From contig NZ_MKJY01000589.1 of assembly GCF_001942465.1 (NCBI RefSeq), positions 1 through 32,705 of the forward strand: DNA of 32,705 nucleotides, read 5' to 3'. Of the stretch, positions 25,732 to 32,705 are shown one piece after another. The notes beneath the pieces were generated by a model that was not told the origin of the DNA, did not search any database, and was given only the letters and a program-made list of their open reading frames with translations. This DNA comes from Actinomadura sp. CNU-125. GTDB taxonomy: Bacteria > Actinomycetota > Actinomycetes > Streptosporangiales > Streptosporangiaceae. The position numbers and the translations under genes were made by a program. Position 1 is the stretch's first letter; every line of letters starts with the position of its first letter.

Positions 25732-26748
25732 ATGACGGCTGAACCCGTCCTGCAAGTACGGAACCTGCACACCTACATCGGCACCCCGCGGGGCGTCGTC
25801 CGGGCCGTCCAGGACGTGTCCCTCGACATCGGCCGCGCCCGGTCGCTCGGTGTGGTCGGCGAGTCGGGCTCCGGCAAGTCGATGACGGCCCGGACGATCA
25901 TGGACCGGCTCCCGCCGCGGGCGGGCTGCTCGGGGGAGGTGCTCTTCAAGGGCCGCGACCTGCTCGCCATGCCCCGCAAGGAGCGGTCCGAGATCTGGGG
26001 CAAGCAGATCGCGATGGTGTTCCAGGACCCCGGCCGGTCCCTCAACCCGGTGGTGCGGGTGGAGCGCCAGCTGACCGAGGGGATGCGCAAGCTGCTCGGC
26101 GTCGGCCGGTCCGAGGCGCGCGGCCGCGCCGTCGGCCTCCTGCGCGAGGTCGGCGTGCCCGACCCGGAACGGCGGCTGCGCGCCTACCCGCACGAACTGT
26201 CCGGCGGGATGCGCCAGCGCGTGATGATCGCGATCGCCCTCGCGTGCGAGCCCGAGCTGCTGATCGCCGACGAGCCGACGACCGCCCTGGACGTCACGAT
26301 CCAGCGGCAGATCCTTGACCTGCTGCGGCGGGTGCAGCGCGATCGCGGGATGTCGCTGATGCTGATCAGCCACGACCTCGCCGTCGTCGCCGGGCAGACC
26401 GACCGGGTCGCGGTGATGTACGCCGGGCGGCTCGCCGAGGTCGGCGAGACCCGCCGGGTGTTCGGCGCGCCCCGGCACCGCTACACCCACGCCCTGCTGG
26501 CGGCGACCCCGACCCTCGACCACGAGCGCGCGGCGCCGCTCCGGCTGATCCCGGGGACGCTGCCGGATCCGACGAACCTGCCGGACGGGTGCCGGTTCAC
26601 GGCGCGCTGCCCGCACGCCGACGACGAATGCCGCGATCCGGGTCCGGTCATGGAGCCGATCGCGCCGGATCACCTGGTGGCCTGTGTCCGTCCGGTGGCC
26701 GCGTCCGCGGTCGCGGACCTGGAAGGAGCGGATCTCGATGGCCGGTAG
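25732..26748 (+). CDS. ABC importer ATP-binding protein 1 (DppD-like)
   Basis: A 338-residue ATPase. Walker A GESGSGKS (43-50), signature LSGGMRQ (starting about 156), Walker B ending ADEPTTALD (D180, E181) and the His switch SHDLAVV are intact. The C-terminal CRFTARCPHADDEC region belongs to the oligopeptide-transporter ATPase C-terminal domain. It overlaps the next ATPase gene by 11 bp. Confidence 0.93.
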   Translation: MTAEPVLQVRNLHTYIGTPRGVVRAVQDVSLDIGRARSLGVVGESGSGKSMTARTIMDRLPPRAGCSGEVLFKGRDLLAMPRKERSEIWGKQIAMVFQDPGRSLNPVVRVERQLTEGMRKLLGVGRSEARGRAVGLLREVGVPDPERRLRAYPHELSGGMRQRVMIAIALACEPELLIADEPTTALDVTIQRQILDLLRRVQRDRGMSLMLISHDLAVVAGQTDRVAVMYAGRLAEVGETRRVFGAPRHRYTHALLAATPTLDHERAAPLRLIPGTLPDPTNLPDGCRFTARCPHADDECRDPGPVMEPIAPDHLVACVRPVAASAVADLEGADLDGR

Positions 26749-27730
26749 CGGGACCGCGCATCTGCGCGGAGACGAGGCACTGCTGTCGGTGCGGGAACTG
26801 GTCGTCGAGTACCCCGGCAAGGCGGGCACCGTCCGGGCGGTCTCGGACGTCAGCTTCGACGTGCTGCCCGGGGAGACGCTCGGCATCGTCGGCGAGTCGG
26901 GCTGCGGCAAGTCCACCACCGGACGGGCCGTGCTGCGGCTGGACCGGCCGACCTCGGGCCGGATCCGCTTCGACGGCGAATGGATCGAGCGGGCGGGGGA
27001 GCGCCGGATGCGCGGGCTCCGCCGCCGCATGCAGATGATCTTCCAGGATCCGGTGGCGTCGCTGAATCCCCGCCGCGAGGTCAAGGACATCGTCGTCGAG
27101 GGCCTCACCGTGGCGGGCGCGTCCGCCGCCGAACGGTCGGCGAAGGCGGCGGACGTGCTGGAGAAGGTCTCCCTGTCGGACGAGCGGTTCGCCGGGATGC
27201 TGCCCCGGCAGCTGTCCGGCGGGCAGGCCCAGCGCGTCGCGATCGCCCGGGCCCTGGCGGTCGGCCCGCAGCTGCTGCTGTGCGACGAGCCGGTGTCGGC
27301 GCTGGACGTGTCCGTCCAGGCGCAGATCCTGAACCTCATCTCCGAGCTCAAGGCCGAGTACGACCTGACCGTCGTGTTCATCGCCCACGACCTCGGGGTC
27401 GTGCGCACCATCAGCGACAACGTCATGGTCATGTACCTGGGCAAGCTGTGCGAGTTCGGCGACGCCGAGGAGGTCTACCGCTCGCCCGCCCACCCCTACA
27501 CCCGCGCGCTCCTCGATTCGGTCCCGCTGACCGATCCGGACGAGCGGTTCACCGGCCCCGCGCTCGACGGCGACATGCCGTCGCCGCTGTCGCCGCCCGC
27601 GGGCTGCCGGTTCCGCACCCGCTGCCCGCTGGCGCAGGACCGCTGCGCCGCCGAGGAACCCCGGGTCCGCGAGGTCCGGAAGGGCCAGTACGCCGCCTGC
27701 CACTTCCCGTTGACGGAGCCGGGCGACTAG
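26738..27730 (+). CDS. ABC importer ATP-binding protein 2 (DppF-like)
   Basis: A 330-residue ATPase with Walker A GESGCGKST (52-60), signature LSGGQAQR, Walker B CDEPVSALD and His switch AHDLGVV, plus the cysteine-bearing C-terminal CRFRTRCPLAQDRC domain. The ATG at 26738 has GGAAGGAG 9 nt upstream; in-frame upstream starts lie inside dppD. It completes a permease-permease-binding protein-ATPase-ATPase operon. Confidence 0.93.
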   Translation: MAGSGTAHLRGDEALLSVRELVVEYPGKAGTVRAVSDVSFDVLPGETLGIVGESGCGKSTTGRAVLRLDRPTSGRIRFDGEWIERAGERRMRGLRRRMQMIFQDPVASLNPRREVKDIVVEGLTVAGASAAERSAKAADVLEKVSLSDERFAGMLPRQLSGGQAQRVAIARALAVGPQLLLCDEPVSALDVSVQAQILNLISELKAEYDLTVVFIAHDLGVVRTISDNVMVMYLGKLCEFGDAEEVYRSPAHPYTRALLDSVPLTDPDERFTGPALDGDMPSPLSPPAGCRFRTRCPLAQDRCAAEEPRVREVRKGQYAACHFPLTEPGD

Positions 27731-27749
27731 CGGACCGAAGCCGCACGAG

Positions 27750-27790
27750 GCGGGCCCGGGAGCGACCGTAAGGGACGCGCCCGGGCCCGC
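27750..27790 (+). terminator. Terminator of the ABC importer operon
   Basis: GCGGGCCCGGG and its complement CCCGGGCCCGC (27780-27790) form an 11-bp stem, extended inward by three more pairs after one mismatch. It begins 19 bp after the last ATPase gene. Confidence 0.75.
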
Positions 27791-27819
27791 GGGCTGTCCG
27801 CCCTCCGTTCCGCCACCCC

Positions 27820-27848
27820 TTGACAGTGCCGCATCGCCCGCACATACT
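27820..27848 (+). promoter_or_regulatory. Promoter of the flavin reductase-monooxygenase operon
   Basis: A perfect -35 TTGACA (27820-27825) is separated by 17 bp from CATACT (27843-27848, 4 of 6 matches to TATAAT). It is the best consensus promoter in the window. The predicted start, near 27855, lies just before the palindromic operator. Confidence 0.7.
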
Positions 27849-27859
27849 CACCATATACG

Positions 27860-27886
27860 GAAGGATCTTTCGTTATTGCGAAAGAT
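27860..27886 (+). promoter_or_regulatory. IclR-type operator before the flavin reductase-monooxygenase operon
   Basis: GAAGGATCTTTCG (27860-27872) is followed by TTATTG and CGAAAGAT (27879-27886); ATCTTTCG and CGAAAGAT are perfect arms around a 6-bp centre. The 13-mer recurs, inverted, at 30552-30564 between iclR and the first SDR gene. Its place just after the predicted transcription start suits a repressor. Confidence 0.7.
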
Positions 27887-27912
27887 AGTCGACGTGCAGG
27901 AGTGGGCGGCTC

Positions 27913-28410
27913 ATGGTCGAACTCGAACCCGTCACCGGAGACCCGGCTCAGCTGAAGGCGGCGTACGGCTGCTTCCCCAGCGGCGTCACCGCCCTGTGCG
28001 CGCTCGACGGCGGCGAGCCCGCCGGGATGGCCGCGAGCGCGTTCACCTGCGTCTCGATCGACCCCGGACTGGTCTCGGTGTGCCTGCGGAACGGCTCGTC
28101 CACCTGGCCGCGCCTCCGCCGGGCCGGACGGCTCGGCGTCAGCGTCCTCGCCGAGCACCACAACGAGGCCTGCCGCGCCCTGTCGGCGAAGACCGGCGAC
28201 CGGTTCGCGGGCGTCGGCTGGAGCACCGGCGCGGCGGGGGCGGTGTACGTCCAGGACGCGGTCGCCTGGCTGGAGTGCTCGATCGCGGAGGAACTACCGG
28301 CGGGCGACCACACCATCGCGCTGCTGGCCGTCCACGCGCTGCGGATCGACCCCGCCCGCCGTCCGCTGATCTTCCACGGCAGCCGGTTCGGCCGGCTCGT
28401 CGCGGCCTGA
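27913..28410 (+). CDS. Flavin reductase component, partner of the adjacent LLM monooxygenase
   Basis: A 165-residue split-barrel flavin reductase of the HpaC-like family: FPSGVTALCA (about 21-30), AASAFTCVSIDPGLVSVCL (about 40-58) and GDHTIALLAV near the end. It would reduce FMN or FAD with NAD(P)H for the luciferase-family oxygenase that follows 57 bp later. The ATG at 27913 has AGGAG about 11 nt upstream. It has its own promoter and operator. The stop codon lies in a 13-bp tandem repeat. Confidence 0.92.
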   Translation: MVELEPVTGDPAQLKAAYGCFPSGVTALCALDGGEPAGMAASAFTCVSIDPGLVSVCLRNGSSTWPRLRRAGRLGVSVLAEHHNEACRALSAKTGDRFAGVGWSTGAAGAVYVQDAVAWLECSIAEELPAGDHTIALLAVHALRIDPARRPLIFHGSRFGRLVAA

Positions 28411-28437
28411 AGTCATCGCCTGAAGTCATCGCCTGAA
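28405..28437 (+). repeat. 13-bp tandem repeat (2.5 copies) across the flavin reductase stop codon
   Basis: GCCTGAAGTCATC at 28405-28417 and 28418-28430, then GCCTGAA at 28431-28437. Each copy carries a TGA (28408, 28421, 28434), giving a stop in every frame, as at the end of rraA. Confidence 0.9.
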
Positions 28438-28467
28438 TCGGAAGACGTCCGAAGAGAGGGAGCAGAC

Positions 28468-29622
28468 GTGAAGCTCGACCTGATGTACGAGTTCCAGCCG
28501 AAGCCCGGACCGTACGCGGAGCCCTTCCCCGAGGGGCAGAAGCGCGCGGAGCGGCAGATCTACGCGGAGGCGTTCGAGCAGATCAAACTCGCGGACCGGC
28601 TCGGGTTCCAGACCGTCTGGGCCGTCGAGCACCACTTCCGCGAGGGACGGTCCGCGTGCCCGAGCAACGAGACCGTCCTCGGCGCGCTGTCCCAGATCAC
28701 CGAGAACATCCGGCTCGGCTTCGGCGTCGTGCTGCTCCCGCCCGGGTTCCAGCACCCGGTGCGGGTCGCCGAGAAGGTCGCCACCGTGGACGTGCTGAGC
28801 GGCGGCCGCGTCGAGTGGGGGTCCGGACGGTCGACGCCCAACGAGCAGCTCGCCTTCGGCGTCCCCGCCGACGACCGGTCGCGCGACATGTGGCGCGAGG
28901 CGTTCGAGTTCGTCATCGAAGCCTGGAGCAAGGACCGGATGTCGTGGAAGTCGGAGTACATCGACTTCCCCGAGCGGTTCATCACCCCGCGCCCGTACCA
29001 GTCGCCGCACCCGCCCGCGTGGCTGGCGGCCGCGAGCCAGACGTCCGCCTACAACGCCGGGAAGCTCGGCCTCGGCCTCCTGTCGTTCGCCCTGATGCAG
29101 CCGGTCGAGAAGATGGCGGAGGCGATCCAGACCTACCGGCGCGGCCAGGCCGACTGCGTGCAGCCGCTCCCCGCGTTCAAGAACGACCGCGTCGGCGCCT
29201 ACACCCTCGTGCACTGCACCGACGACCCCGCCGAGGCCGAGCGCTACGGCATCTGGGAGTCGGTCAAGTGGTGGTACCAGAACCTCGCCGAGTTCATGCT
29301 CGAATGGGAGCTGGCCCACCTGCCCGAAGAGGAGAAGCAGAAGGCGTTCCCCCTGCTGGAGTCGACGATCCGGGGCGACATCGACATCGCCCGCTACACC
29401 GAGCAGGACATGATCATCGTGGGGACGCCCGAGGAGTGCCTCCGCAAGATCCTCCGGTACGAGGAGGCGGGCGTCGACCAGCTCCTCTGCTACTCGCAGT
29501 TCGGCGCCCTGCCCCACGAGAAGGTGATGCGCAGCATCGAGCTGCTCGGCACCGAGGTCCTCCCCGAACTGGAGAAGCGCGGGCACCGCGTGGACTACGA
29601 CGCCCTGTTCAAGGGCGCCTGA
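28468..29622 (+). CDS. Luciferase-like (LLM) flavin-dependent monooxygenase
   Basis: A 384-residue TIM-barrel enzyme of the bacterial-luciferase-like family. VWAVEHHF (50-57) matches the characteristic EHHF segment of LuxA-type proteins, LGFGVVLLPP (83-92) and VDVLSGGRVEWGSGRS (about 107-122) are the other core strands, and IIVGTPEE with the YEEAGVDQL helix close the barrel. The family uses reduced flavin and O2 to hydroxylate, or to oxidise aldehydes or ketones (including type-II Baeyer-Villiger reactions). It starts at a GTG with GAGGGAG upstream and is co-transcribed with the preceding flavin reductase. There is no second (LuxB-like) subunit gene, so a homodimer is expected. The 3' end converges on iclR with a 10-bp gap. 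Confidence 0.92.
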   Translation: MKLDLMYEFQPKPGPYAEPFPEGQKRAERQIYAEAFEQIKLADRLGFQTVWAVEHHFREGRSACPSNETVLGALSQITENIRLGFGVVLLPPGFQHPVRVAEKVATVDVLSGGRVEWGSGRSTPNEQLAFGVPADDRSRDMWREAFEFVIEAWSKDRMSWKSEYIDFPERFITPRPYQSPHPPAWLAAASQTSAYNAGKLGLGLLSFALMQPVEKMAEAIQTYRRGQADCVQPLPAFKNDRVGAYTLVHCTDDPAEAERYGIWESVKWWYQNLAEFMLEWELAHLPEEEKQKAFPLLESTIRGDIDIARYTEQDMIIVGTPEECLRKILRYEEAGVDQLLCYSQFGALPHEKVMRSIELLGTEVLPELEKRGHRVDYDALFKGA

Positions 29623-29632
29623 CCGCCGCCGT

Positions 29633-30492
29633 TCAGCCGCGCAACCTGCCGCGGGTCTGCTTGGTGACGACGGTGGCGCACGCCTTGACCCGCTCACCGA
29701 TCTCGGTGACCTCCCGCCCGGTCAGCCCGGGGGAGAAGCCGCTGGCGGTGATGGCGACGAACACGCGGCCGTCGGCGTCGAACACCGGCGCCGACGCCAT
29801 CCCGAGCTCGTACTCCTCGCCCGGTTCGACATGAGGGAGGTCGTAGTCGTCGTGCAGCGAGACCGTCTCCGCCAGCCCGTCCCGCCCGCCCGCGTCCGCC
29901 GCCCCGGAACCGGCGGGGGCCGCGCGCCGCGGGCGTCCGTCCGAGCGCGTAACCGCGGTCGCGGACGGTCACCAGCGCGCCGTCGACCCGGTCGCGGTCG
30001 AGGCCGGCGGCGGCCCGTCCGAGCCACGCCTCGACCTCCTCGGCGTGCGCCCACGGCCATGAACACCAGGCCGAGCGGCGGGACGAGCGGCACCCGCTCG
30101 CCCTCGCGGAACCCGGGCCCGTACCGCGAGCCGCGTCCGCCCACGGCGACGAACACGATGTCGACGGGCGTGGCCGCCGTGACGACCACGTCGGCGTCGA
30201 GGTCGGCGGCGAGCCCGCCGAGCTGCTCGGTGGCGACGCGGATCGCCGGATGCTGGTCCAGCGCGGCCATCCCCGCGCTGACCAGCGCCGGCCCGAGGCC
30301 GTAGGTCCGCCGTACCGGATGCCGGCCGAGGTAGCCGCGCTCCTCCAGCACGGCGAGCACGGCGTGCGCGGAGCCGAGGCTCATCCCGGTGCGCCGGGCG
30401 AGGTCGGAGATCGTGAACTGCTCGCCGGGATGGGTGACGAGCAGATCGATGATCGTCAATGCCCGTTCGGCGGCGGGCGCCGGTCGTGCCAT
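29633..30492 (-). CDS. IclR-family transcriptional regulator, two frame breaks
   Basis: About 285 residues after correction. The N-terminal winged helix is intact (ERALTIIDLLVTHPGEQFTISDLARRTGMS), then the effector domain starts with LGPALVSAGM. Frames change near 30055 and 29917. Removing one base at each (an extra G in the GG at 30055-30056, then one in the G5 run at 29915-29919) joins FMAWAHAEEVEAW, VTVRDRGYALGR and the C-terminal EEYELGMASAPVFDADGRVFVAITASGF, a normal IclR end, up to the stop at 29633. It is divergent from the SDR gene and convergent with the monooxygenase gene; the shared motif suggests it governs both. Confidence 0.85.
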
Positions 30493-30507
30493 CGCGTTCC
30501 CCTCGGG

Positions 30508-30519
30508 TCGGACGTCCGA
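30508..30519. repeat. Perfect 12-bp palindrome upstream of iclR
   Basis: TCGGACGTCCGA is self-complementary and lies 16 bp before the iclR start. It may be an autoregulatory site; the role is unproven. Confidence 0.35.
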
Positions 30520-30551
30520 GCAACGTACCGCACCCGCCACCGGGCCTACTG

Positions 30552-30564
30552 CGAAAGATCCTTC
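30552..30564. promoter_or_regulatory. IclR-type operator in the iclR-SDR intergenic region
   Basis: CGAAAGATCCTTC is the exact inverse of the 13-mer at 27860-27872. The core GAAAGATCCTTC is itself nearly palindromic around GATC. It lies 23 bp before the SDR start and 60 bp before iclR, so one protein could control both genes. Confidence 0.68.
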
Positions 30565-30586
30565 AACCGAGCGAAACCGGAGCGCC

Positions 30587-31390
30587 ATGCACACCGAGCT
30601 TGAACGGGCCTTCGACCTCACCGGCCGGACCGCCGTCGTCACCGGCGCGGCGGGCGGCATCGGCCGCCGGACCTGCGTCGTGCTCGCCCAGGCCGGGGCG
30701 GACGTCGTCCTGACCGACCTCGACGAGCCCGGCCTCGCCGAGACGGCCGACGCCGTCCGCGACCTCGGCCGCACGGCCACGGTCGTCCCGGCCGACGTCA
30801 CCGACCGGACGGCGGTCGACGCCCTGGCCCGAACCGCGCTGGACGCCCACGGCCGGATCGACGTCTGGGCGAACGTCGCCGGGGTCATCCGCTACGGGAC
30901 CGTCGTCGACACCCGCGAAGCGGACCTCGACCTCATCTTCGACATCAACGTCAAAGGCACCTACTGGGGATGCGCCGCCGCGGCCCGCGCGATGACGCCC
31001 CGCGGATCGGGGTCGATCATCAACGTCGCGTCCACCGGCATGGACTCGGCGTCCCCCGGCATCTCCTGCTACGCGATGAGCAAGGCGGCGGTGGCCACCC
31101 TGACCCGCACCCTCGCCGCCGAGGCAGGCCCGCACGGGGTGCGCGTCAACACCGTCGCGCCCGGCTGGGTGCCGACCGGGATGACGGCCCGGTACTGGAC
31201 GAACGACGACGGCACCGTCGACGAGGCGAAACGCGAGCAGATCTACGCGGACCGGGCGTCGCACGCACCGCTCGGCACCATCGGCGAACCGTCCGACATC
31301 GCCTGGGCGATCCTCTACCTCGCGGCGGACGCCTCCCGGTTCGTCACCGGGCAGACCCTGCGGGCGAACGGCGGCGTCTCCATGGCGTGA
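30587..31390 (+). CDS. SDR-family alcohol dehydrogenase/oxidoreductase 1
   Basis: A 267-residue classical SDR. TGAAGGIG (19-26), NVAG (96-99, for NNAG), Ser149, Tyr162 and Lys166 make a complete cofactor and catalytic set; the C-terminal FVTGQTLRANGG is typical. An Asp in TDLDE after the second strand suggests a preference for NAD over NADP. The ATG at 30587 has GGAG 5 nt upstream. It starts a unit with the next SDR and the hydrolase, under the putative IclR operator; it probably oxidises an alcohol to a ketone or the reverse. Confidence 0.92.
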   Translation: MHTELERAFDLTGRTAVVTGAAGGIGRRTCVVLAQAGADVVLTDLDEPGLAETADAVRDLGRTATVVPADVTDRTAVDALARTALDAHGRIDVWANVAGVIRYGTVVDTREADLDLIFDINVKGTYWGCAAAARAMTPRGSGSIINVASTGMDSASPGISCYAMSKAAVATLTRTLAAEAGPHGVRVNTVAPGWVPTGMTARYWTNDDGTVDEAKREQIYADRASHAPLGTIGEPSDIAWAILYLAADASRFVTGQTLRANGGVSMA

Positions 31391-31427
31391 CCGGCCCCGA
31401 CACCAATCGCAAGAGAGGCGGCAGAGC

Positions 31428-32231
31428 ATGACATCCATCGACCAACTCCCCGTTCCGGGGTACCCGGATCTCCTTCGGCTCGACGGCCGCAACCTCGTCG
31501 TCGTCGGCGCCGGGCAGGGCATGGGACGCCAGGCGAGCCACGCGCTCGCGCAGTGCGGGGCGCGCGTCGTGTGCGCCGACATCGACGCCGCGCGCGCCCG
31601 CGAGATCGCCGCGGAGGTCGGCGGCGTCCCGTGGGCCGGCGACGTCACCCGCGCGGACGAGGTCGCCCGGCTCGTCGAGGAGGGCGCGGCCGCGGTCGGC
31701 GGCCCCCTCGGCGGCTTCGTCGACATCGTCGGGCTCGCCGAGTGGGTCGGGGCGCTCGACCTGGACGAACCCACGTGGGACAGGCAGTTCGACGTCAACC
31801 TCCGGCACGCCTACCTGCTCGGACGGCACTTCGGCCGACACCTGGTCGACACCGGCACACCGGGGACGATGGTGTACGTCGCGTCCGTCCACGGCCTGAC
31901 CGCGTCGGTGCGGCACGGCGCCTACGGGGCCGCGAAGGCGGGCCTGATCTCCTGGGTGCGGACGCTCGGCGACGAACTCGGCCCGCACGGCATCCGCGTG
32001 AACGCCGTCGCGCCCGGATCCATCCTGACGCCCCGCCTCATGGCCGCGTACCCGGACGAATCGGCCACCGAACGACCCTCCGTCCCCACCCCCCTCGGCA
32101 AGAACGGCCGCCCGTCCGACATCGCGTCGGCCGCCCTGTTCCTGACCAGCGCGCTCTCGGACTTCATCACCGGCCAGACGATCGTGGTCGACGGCGGCGT
32201 CACGATCAAAGACCCCTACATCGCGCTGTGA
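31428..32231 (+). CDS. SDR-family oxidoreductase 2 (NNAG motif altered)
   Basis: A 267-residue SDR with the cofactor loop GAGQGMG (27-33), an NAD-favouring ADIDA, catalytic Asn in DVNL (about 124), Ser153, Tyr166 and Lys170. The structural NNAG motif is replaced by DIVG (99-102), which is unusual but seen in divergent SDRs. AAGAGAGGCGG precedes the ATG. The stop overlaps the GTG of the hydrolase gene. The substrate is unknown; the paired SDRs suggest two successive redox steps on a shared pathway intermediate. Confidence 0.9.
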   Translation: MTSIDQLPVPGYPDLLRLDGRNLVVVGAGQGMGRQASHALAQCGARVVCADIDAARAREIAAEVGGVPWAGDVTRADEVARLVEEGAAAVGGPLGGFVDIVGLAEWVGALDLDEPTWDRQFDVNLRHAYLLGRHFGRHLVDTGTPGTMVYVASVHGLTASVRHGAYGAAKAGLISWVRTLGDELGPHGIRVNAVAPGSILTPRLMAAYPDESATERPSVPTPLGKNGRPSDIASAALFLTSALSDFITGQTIVVDGGVTIKDPYIAL

Positions 32232-32705
32232 ACACACTGCCGGAGCCGCGCCCCTCGACCGTCCCGACACCACCCGACCTCGCCGCCCGCCGCGCCGCCG
32301 CACCCGCACGCCCGTCGATCCCCGGCGTCGAGATCGGCGAAGTCCGGTACGGCGACGTGCCCTGCGTCGTCTGCGAGCCGCCACGACCACAGAACGTCCT
32401 GACGTACTTCCACGGGGGCGGCTACCGGCTGGGCTCGGCCGCCCTGTTCACGCCGTTCGCCGCCCGGCTCGCCGCCGCGACGAACTCCCGCGTCGTCGCC
32501 GTCGACTACCGGCTCGCCCCCGAACACCCCTTCCCCGCGGCGCTGCACGACGCGCTGACCGTCCACGAACGGATCCTCGCCGAGGACGGGCGCCCCCCGA
32601 TCGCCGTCGGCGACTCGGCGGGCGGCGGCCTCGCCGCGGCGCTGACCGCCGCGTGCGCCCGCACCGGCACGGCTCGTCGCCGCCGCGCGCGCTCGTCCTG
32701 TCGTC
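32228..32705 (+). CDS. Alpha/beta hydrolase, HSL family (cut by the window end), frame broken near 32672
   Basis: N-terminal part of an esterase/lipase of the hormone-sensitive-lipase group. The oxyanion-hole motif HGGGY and the nucleophile motif GDSAGG are both visible, with DYRLAPEHPFPAAL between them, the family's most conserved stretch. Near 32672 the frame becomes Arg-rich; adding one base gives SSPPRALVLS, the expected next strand. The GTG overlaps the SDR2 stop (GTGA), so the genes are coupled. It would hydrolyse an ester or lactone made by the pathway. The C-terminal half lies beyond the window. Confidence 0.83.
   Translation, partial: MNTLPEPRPSTVPTPPDLAARRAAAPARPSIPGVEIGEVRYGDVPCVVCEPPRPQNVLTYFHGGGYRLGSAALFTPFAARLAAATNSRVVAVDYRLAPEHPFPAALHDALTVHERILAEDGRPPIAVGDSAGGGLAAALTAACARTGTARRRRARSSCR

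Noticed and set aside
19060..29622. A functional bioluminescence (luxCDABE) operon
   Set aside because: There is no luxB or luxD, the LLM gene is not in the same transcription unit as luxE/luxC, and the luciferase-like family is mostly non-luminescent.

Overview
This window comes from a very GC-rich, actinomycete-type genome. The mycothiol deacetylase gene mshB, a membrane-anchored PknB-type kinase, several leaderless-looking genes, frequent GTG/TTG starts and the G/C third-position bias all fit an actinobacterium. A Thermomonosporaceae/Actinomadura-like host is my guess; nothing here proves it. No tRNA, rRNA, CRISPR array or insertion sequence was seen.

Left part (1-15.5 kb), mostly housekeeping: an ABC exporter half with a degenerate signature motif; a convergent S9 peptidase; a divergent Ser/Thr kinase ending in a hairpin terminator; mshB; a small membrane protein; a flavin reductase; a padR-MFS efflux operon with a palindromic operator; an LCP-family cell-wall enzyme; rocD (ornithine aminotransferase) divergent from an Lrp/AsnC regulator; rraA; and a secreted M6-type metalloprotease.

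Middle (15.5-19 kb), minus strand: a TetR-controlled MFS exporter, with two related palindromes and a terminator between regulator and exporter, then a second tetR followed by an SDR gene.

Right part (19-32.7 kb), accessory and metabolic: a LuxE-like acyl-activating protein overlapping a LuxC-like acyl reductase; a five-gene oligopeptide-type ABC importer; a flavin reductase with a luciferase-family (LLM) monooxygenase; a convergent IclR regulator; two SDRs; and an alpha/beta hydrolase cut by the window edge. An exact 13-bp motif lies upstream of both the flavin reductase and the first SDR, so the IclR protein probably controls both units. Together the genes resemble a lux-like enzyme set (acid activation, acid-to-aldehyde reduction, flavin reduction, flavin-dependent oxygenation) lacking luxB and luxD, joined to an importer and dehydrogenase/hydrolase functions. 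The most likely role is catabolism or remodelling of an imported alicyclic or acyl compound; luminescence is not shown.

Caution: eleven complete genes and the edge-truncated hydrolase are each interrupted by one or two single-base frameshifts (14 in total). Each of the eleven complete genes regains an intact, family-typical reading frame when corrected. This pattern points to uncorrected indels in the sequence rather than mass gene decay, so I annotate these genes end to end and state where each shift lies.
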